Positions 61,144 through 64,000 of a DNA stretch of 64,000 nucleotides are shown one piece after another. The position numbers and the translations under genes were made by a program. This stretch comes from Rhizobium grahamii CCGE 502 (GTDB lineage: Bacteria; Pseudomonadota; Alphaproteobacteria; Rhizobiales; Rhizobiaceae): assembly GCF_000298315.2 (NCBI RefSeq), contig NZ_AEYE02000015.1, positions 310,001 to 374,000 of the forward strand, written 5' to 3'. The notes under the pieces were generated by a model. The model did no database searches. It was not told where the DNA came from and worked only from the letters and a program-made list of their open reading frames with translations. Numbering within the stretch: position 1 is the stretch's first letter; every line of letters starts with the position of its first letter.

Positions 61144-62442
61144 ATGTCCCAGAATCAGCCGGCGGTTTCGCGTCGCACACTTCTTGCAGTAGCAGCATCA
61201 ATCAGTGCGTTGGGCGTACTTCCAGAAGCGTTTGCCGCGAGCGGAGACCCAAACGAGATCAAACCATTTCGATTCTCGGTTAAGGATGCGGAGCTATCCG
61301 ACCTTGCCCGGCGGGTCGCGGCGACCAGGTGGCCTGACCGGGAAACGGTCAAGGATCACTCGCAGGGCGTCCAGCTCGCTACCATCAAGAAGCTCGCCGA
61401 CCACTGGGCCAAGCACTACGACTGGCGTAAAATCGAAACGAAACTGAACTCTTACCCGCAATTCACCACGAAGATCGACGGATTGGACATTCACTTCATA
61501 CATGTGAAGTCGAAGCACGCAAACGCCCTGCCGATCCTTGTCACCCATGGATGGCCCGGTTCCATCATCGAACAGCTCAAAATCATCGAGCCCCTGACCG
61601 ATCCGACCGCGCACGGCGGCAGTGCTGAAGACGCCTTCCATGTCGTGATCCCATCGCTTCCCGGCTACGGCTTCTCCGGCAAGCCGACAGAGCCCGGATG
61701 GACCCCTCCTCGCATCGCCAAGGCCTGGGCCGTGCTGATGCAACGCCTCGGCTACGCAAAATACGTCGCGCAGGGCGGCGACTGGGGCAATGCCGTTACC
61801 GAACTGATGGCTGTGCAGGAACCTCCGGGATTACTCGGCATCCATACCAACATGGCGGCAACCGTTCCCGCCGACATATCCAAGGCGCTCTCCAGCGGCA
61901 GCCAGCCCGCCGGCCTTTCACCTGATGAAAAGCGGGCGTGGGATCAGCTCGACGATTTCTACAAGAATGGTCTTGGCTACGCCATCGAGATGAACAACCG
62001 GCCGCAGACGCTTTACGGCATTGTCGACTCGCCGATTGGTCTTGCCTCATGGATGCTCGACCATGACATCCGCAGCTATGACATGATCGCTCGCGTCTTC
62101 GACGGCAAAACGGAAGGCCTGACGAAGGACGATATCCTTGACAACATCACACTCTACTGGCTGACCAACACGGCGATCTCCTCCGCCCGTCTGTACTGGG
62201 ATAACGCGCACTCCCCTTCGGGTGGTTTCTTCGATCCGCGCGGCATCAAGATACCGGTCGGGGTCAGTGCCTTCCCGGACGAGATTTACCAGGCTCCCCA
62301 GAGTTGGGCCGAGAAGGCATACCCGAAGCTCATCTTCTACAACCGCCCCCCCAAGGGCGGCCACTTCGCAGCCTGGGAGCAGCCGATGCTTCTCACGGCC
62401 GATCTGCGCGCCGCCTTCAAACCGCTCCGCAAATCGATCTGA
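61144..62442 (+). CDS. Epoxide hydrolase with Tat signal peptide
   Basis: A 432-residue alpha/beta hydrolase that would open epoxides to diols. ATG 61144 follows ACAGGAGGC and yields a twin-arginine signal (SRRTLLAVAAS at 9-19) with cleavage near AFA (31), so the enzyme is predicted periplasmic. The N-terminal epoxide-hydrolase domain (about 40-135) with PFRFSVKDAELSDLARRVAATRWPD in parts is followed by the oxyanion motif HGWPGS, nucleophile Asp213 in GGDWGNAV and the catalytic His in PPKGGHFAAWEQP (near 411). It heads a run with an uncharacterised gene and an isochorismatase-like hydrolase. Confidence 0.9.
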   Translation: MSQNQPAVSRRTLLAVAASISALGVLPEAFAASGDPNEIKPFRFSVKDAELSDLARRVAATRWPDRETVKDHSQGVQLATIKKLADHWAKHYDWRKIETKLNSYPQFTTKIDGLDIHFIHVKSKHANALPILVTHGWPGSIIEQLKIIEPLTDPTAHGGSAEDAFHVVIPSLPGYGFSGKPTEPGWTPPRIAKAWAVLMQRLGYAKYVAQGGDWGNAVTELMAVQEPPGLLGIHTNMAATVPADISKALSSGSQPAGLSPDEKRAWDQLDDFYKNGLGYAIEMNNRPQTLYGIVDSPIGLASWMLDHDIRSYDMIARVFDGKTEGLTKDDILDNITLYWLTNTAISSARLYWDNAHSPSGGFFDPRGIKIPVGVSAFPDEIYQAPQSWAEKAYPKLIFYNRPPKGGHFAAWEQPMLLTADLRAAFKPLRKSI

Positions 62443-62513
62443 CGGCGGCTGCGGCGTTTCATGATGCCGCAGCTCATTCACCATTCCCATCCAATGGATA
62501 AAGGAGAAAGGCA

Positions 62514-63059
62514 ATGTCGGACAACCAGATCGTCGATTCCAGCTTCACGGCCATCATCAACGCACCGATCGAGAAGATCGACATCGCGACGTGGTGCTTC
62601 ACGCTGCCCGAAAAGGAATACCAGGGCTGCTCGCCCGCCCATATCGCTGCCGGCTTCACGACCGCTCCGGACGGTACGCGCATGTCGATCAACGTCGAAA
62701 CGATCGGCGGCAGCCTGATGGTGCAGCACTACGTCGAAACGCTCGGCGAAAAGGATCATCTGATCCTTGATTCCGACTCAGATGTGTTCACGCCGACGGG
62801 CCGGGTAACCATTCACGTCACCTGGGAACTGAGCGTCAAGGCAATCGACAAGGATCGCTGCGAATTCACCAACCGGGTCCAATCCTTCGCCACCCCGGAG
62901 ATGCTCGCATCCCTCGATCGGCAGGGCATCCCTTTCGAAATCTTCCGCACACAGCGCCAGCCGATGTCGATCGCCCACAACAAGGGCGAGACGCCACTGT
63001 TCGCAGCCAGCATCGAGCGCCACGCGCTTCGCAGCCAACAGCCCTCGAAAGCAGCCTGA
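62514..63059 (+). CDS. Uncharacterised 181-residue protein
   Basis: A soluble protein with no signal peptide or helix. I do not recognise a family. The alternating pattern of short beta-type strands (TAIINAPIEKID, RMSINVETIGGSLMVQHYVET and VTIHVTWELSVKAIDKDRCEFTNRV) would suit an SRPBCC-like or lipocalin-like ligand-binding fold, and the start IINAPIEKI is reminiscent of SRPBCC proteins. A ribosome site (AAGGAGAAAGG) precedes ATG 62514. It lies between an epoxide hydrolase and an isochorismatase-type hydrolase and may bind their shared substrate. Confidence 0.75.
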   Translation: MSDNQIVDSSFTAIINAPIEKIDIATWCFTLPEKEYQGCSPAHIAAGFTTAPDGTRMSINVETIGGSLMVQHYVETLGEKDHLILDSDSDVFTPTGRVTIHVTWELSVKAIDKDRCEFTNRVQSFATPEMLASLDRQGIPFEIFRTQRQPMSIAHNKGETPLFAASIERHALRSQQPSKAA

Positions 63060-63080
63060 AGCCCAAAGGAGCCGATAATC

Positions 63081-63725
63081 ATGCATCTGTCCTACGAGCG
63101 CGGTACGACCGGTCTTCTGGTCGTCGACCCATACAACGACTTCATCTCGGAAGGCGGCAAGATTTGGCCACGCATCAAGGAAGTTGCCGAAGCCAACAAT
63201 TGCGTGCCGCACATGGAGCAAATCCTCAATACCGCACGACAGGTGAAGATCCCTGTCTTCTTTGCCATGCACCACAGGTACCGCGAAGGCGACTACGAGA
63301 ACTGGAAGTACATTGCGCCTATTCAAAAGCTGGCGTGGAACCGTAGGAGTTTTGAATACGGGACCTGGGGCGGCGAGTTCAAGGCGGAGTTTGTACCGGC
63401 GTCCGGTGAGATTGTCGCCTCGGAGCATTGGTGCTCCAGCGGCTTTGCAAATACCGATCTTGACCTTCAGCTCAAGAGGCAGGGCATTCACAAACTCATT
63501 GTCATCGGACTGATCGCACACACCTGCATTGAGGCGACCGTGCGTTTCGCCGCAGAGCTGGGATATGACGTGACAGTCGTGAAGGACGCCGTCGCGGACT
63601 ACTCCGACGAGATGATGCACGCGGCGCTGGTGATCAATATGCCGAACTATGCGAGCGCGATCGTAACCACTGAGCAGATTGTCGCTGCGCTAACGTCCAT
63701 GGAGCCGGTGGCGCCTGCCGCCTAA
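63081..63725 (+). CDS. Isochorismatase-family cysteine hydrolase
   Basis: A 214-residue cysteine hydrolase. The catalytic triad elements are Asp16 in LLVVDPYNDF, a likely Lys/Glu-type partner near EHWCSSGF, and the nucleophile Cys149 in GLIAHTCIEATVRFAAELGY in pieces, followed by DVTVVKDAVADYSDEMMHAA. Members hydrolyse isochorismate, nicotinamide, N-carbamoyl amines or related amides; the substrate here is unknown. It is 21 bases after the uncharacterised gene and ends the three-gene run. Confidence 0.9.
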   Translation: MHLSYERGTTGLLVVDPYNDFISEGGKIWPRIKEVAEANNCVPHMEQILNTARQVKIPVFFAMHHRYREGDYENWKYIAPIQKLAWNRRSFEYGTWGGEFKAEFVPASGEIVASEHWCSSGFANTDLDLQLKRQGIHKLIVIGLIAHTCIEATVRFAAELGYDVTVVKDAVADYSDEMMHAALVINMPNYASAIVTTEQIVAALTSMEPVAPAA

Positions 63726-63814
63726 GACAACCCGTCATATCGGCTGCCCAAAATATCAACGCTGCTCGTGCGTCGTACGAGACAAAAGGCGACGTCGGTT
63801 GGTTCCATCGCACT

Positions 63815-64000
63815 TCACGCCGTTGATGCCTCGATCAATGCCTTCGCCTCGAGGAGCCTGGGGCTGCTGAGGCCTTCAGTGAATCGCCGATAGAGGGGAA
63901 GGAGAACAGTCGGAACGCTTGCCTCGCGGAAGGCACCAAGGCTGACGCCCGCGCTCAACTCCCAATACAGCGCTCCCTGCTTCGATGCTTCCGCCATCGC
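63815..64000 (-). CDS. C-terminal fragment of an ATPase/adenylate-cyclase-like protein (cut by window edge)
   Basis: The last 60 residues of a minus-strand gene whose start lies beyond the window. The sequence (ALYWELSAGVSLGAF, then LLPLYRRFTEGLSSPRLLEAKALI) matches the typical end of large multi-domain proteins with a predicted ATPase (AAA) and TPR-like region, often joined to a class III cyclase or winged helix. Only the end can be judged, so the catalytic part is unknown. Confidence 0.5.
   Translation of the reverse strand, partial: AMAEASKQGALYWELSAGVSLGAFREASVPTVLLPLYRRFTEGLSSPRLLEAKALIEASTA

Noticed and set aside
1-64000. CRISPR arrays, tRNA or rRNA genes, intact transposases and phage genes
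   Set aside because: I looked for spaced direct repeats, cloverleaf-like ends and transposase motifs and found none that could be supported.

Overview
The window looks like an accessory replicon (megaplasmid or chromid) of an alphaproteobacterium in the Rhizobiaceae. This is inferred from high GC, dense ABC importer operons paired with GntR/FCD, LysR, AraC and Lrp regulators, Aap-type amino-acid importer subunits, and protein sequences resembling Rhizobium, Ensifer and Agrobacterium families. I saw no rRNA, tRNA, CRISPR array, intact insertion sequence or replication origin. The content is almost entirely transport, small-molecule catabolism and local regulation.

Layout. 1-5.6 kb: an Mrp/Mnh-type cation/proton antiporter operon (E, F, MbhD-like, G, B, C and a giant double D subunit), convergent with an alpha/beta-hydrolase lipoprotein. 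7.3-11.5 kb: an RND efflux pair, followed by the decayed tail of an AI-2E-family gene. 12.4-13.6 kb: an AraC regulator. 13.7-19.7 kb: a minus-strand group of a GltS-type glutamate symporter, an SLC13 permease, an M20 peptidase and an AbgT transporter. 20-28.3 kb: a glycine-zipper lipoprotein, then a GntR/FCD regulator, two amidohydrolases and a divergent Aap-like importer (binding protein plus two permeases, no ATPase). Matching 12-bp palindromes lie before the regulator and between the divergent operons.

28.8-40.6 kb: the most striking locus. A family-1 sugar/polyol ABC importer (binding protein, two permeases, a 70-residue membrane protein, two ATPases) leads into a dihydroxyacetone-kinase cluster: a fused DhaK-DhaL, then separate DhaL, DhaM (EIIA), HPr and Enzyme I, a small HTH protein, and a second DhaK. 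All parts of a PEP-to-dihydroxyacetone phosphorelay are present as separate genes beside an apparently ATP-dependent fused kinase. 40.6-47.3 kb: a flavin-reductase-like protein, a hydantoin/Asp-Glu racemase-family protein and a Pot-type ABC importer, divergent from a GntR/FCD regulator.

47.8-53.6 kb: an Lrp regulator divergent from a DMT exporter, an ArsR-SRPBCC pair with a palindrome over the start region, an MFS transporter, and a Rieske/FAD reductase. 53.8-58.7 kb: a ureohydrolase with a polar amino-acid ABC importer (again without an ATPase), a divergent LysR and a RidA-like protein. 58.8-64 kb: a DUF3597 protein, a DJ-1/PfpI protein divergent from a Tat-exported epoxide hydrolase, an uncharacterised 181-residue protein and an isochorismatase-type hydrolase, then the C-terminus of an ATPase/cyclase-like protein cut by the window edge. 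Three of the four ABC operons have a perfect hairpin directly after the binding-protein gene, likely to set subunit ratios.
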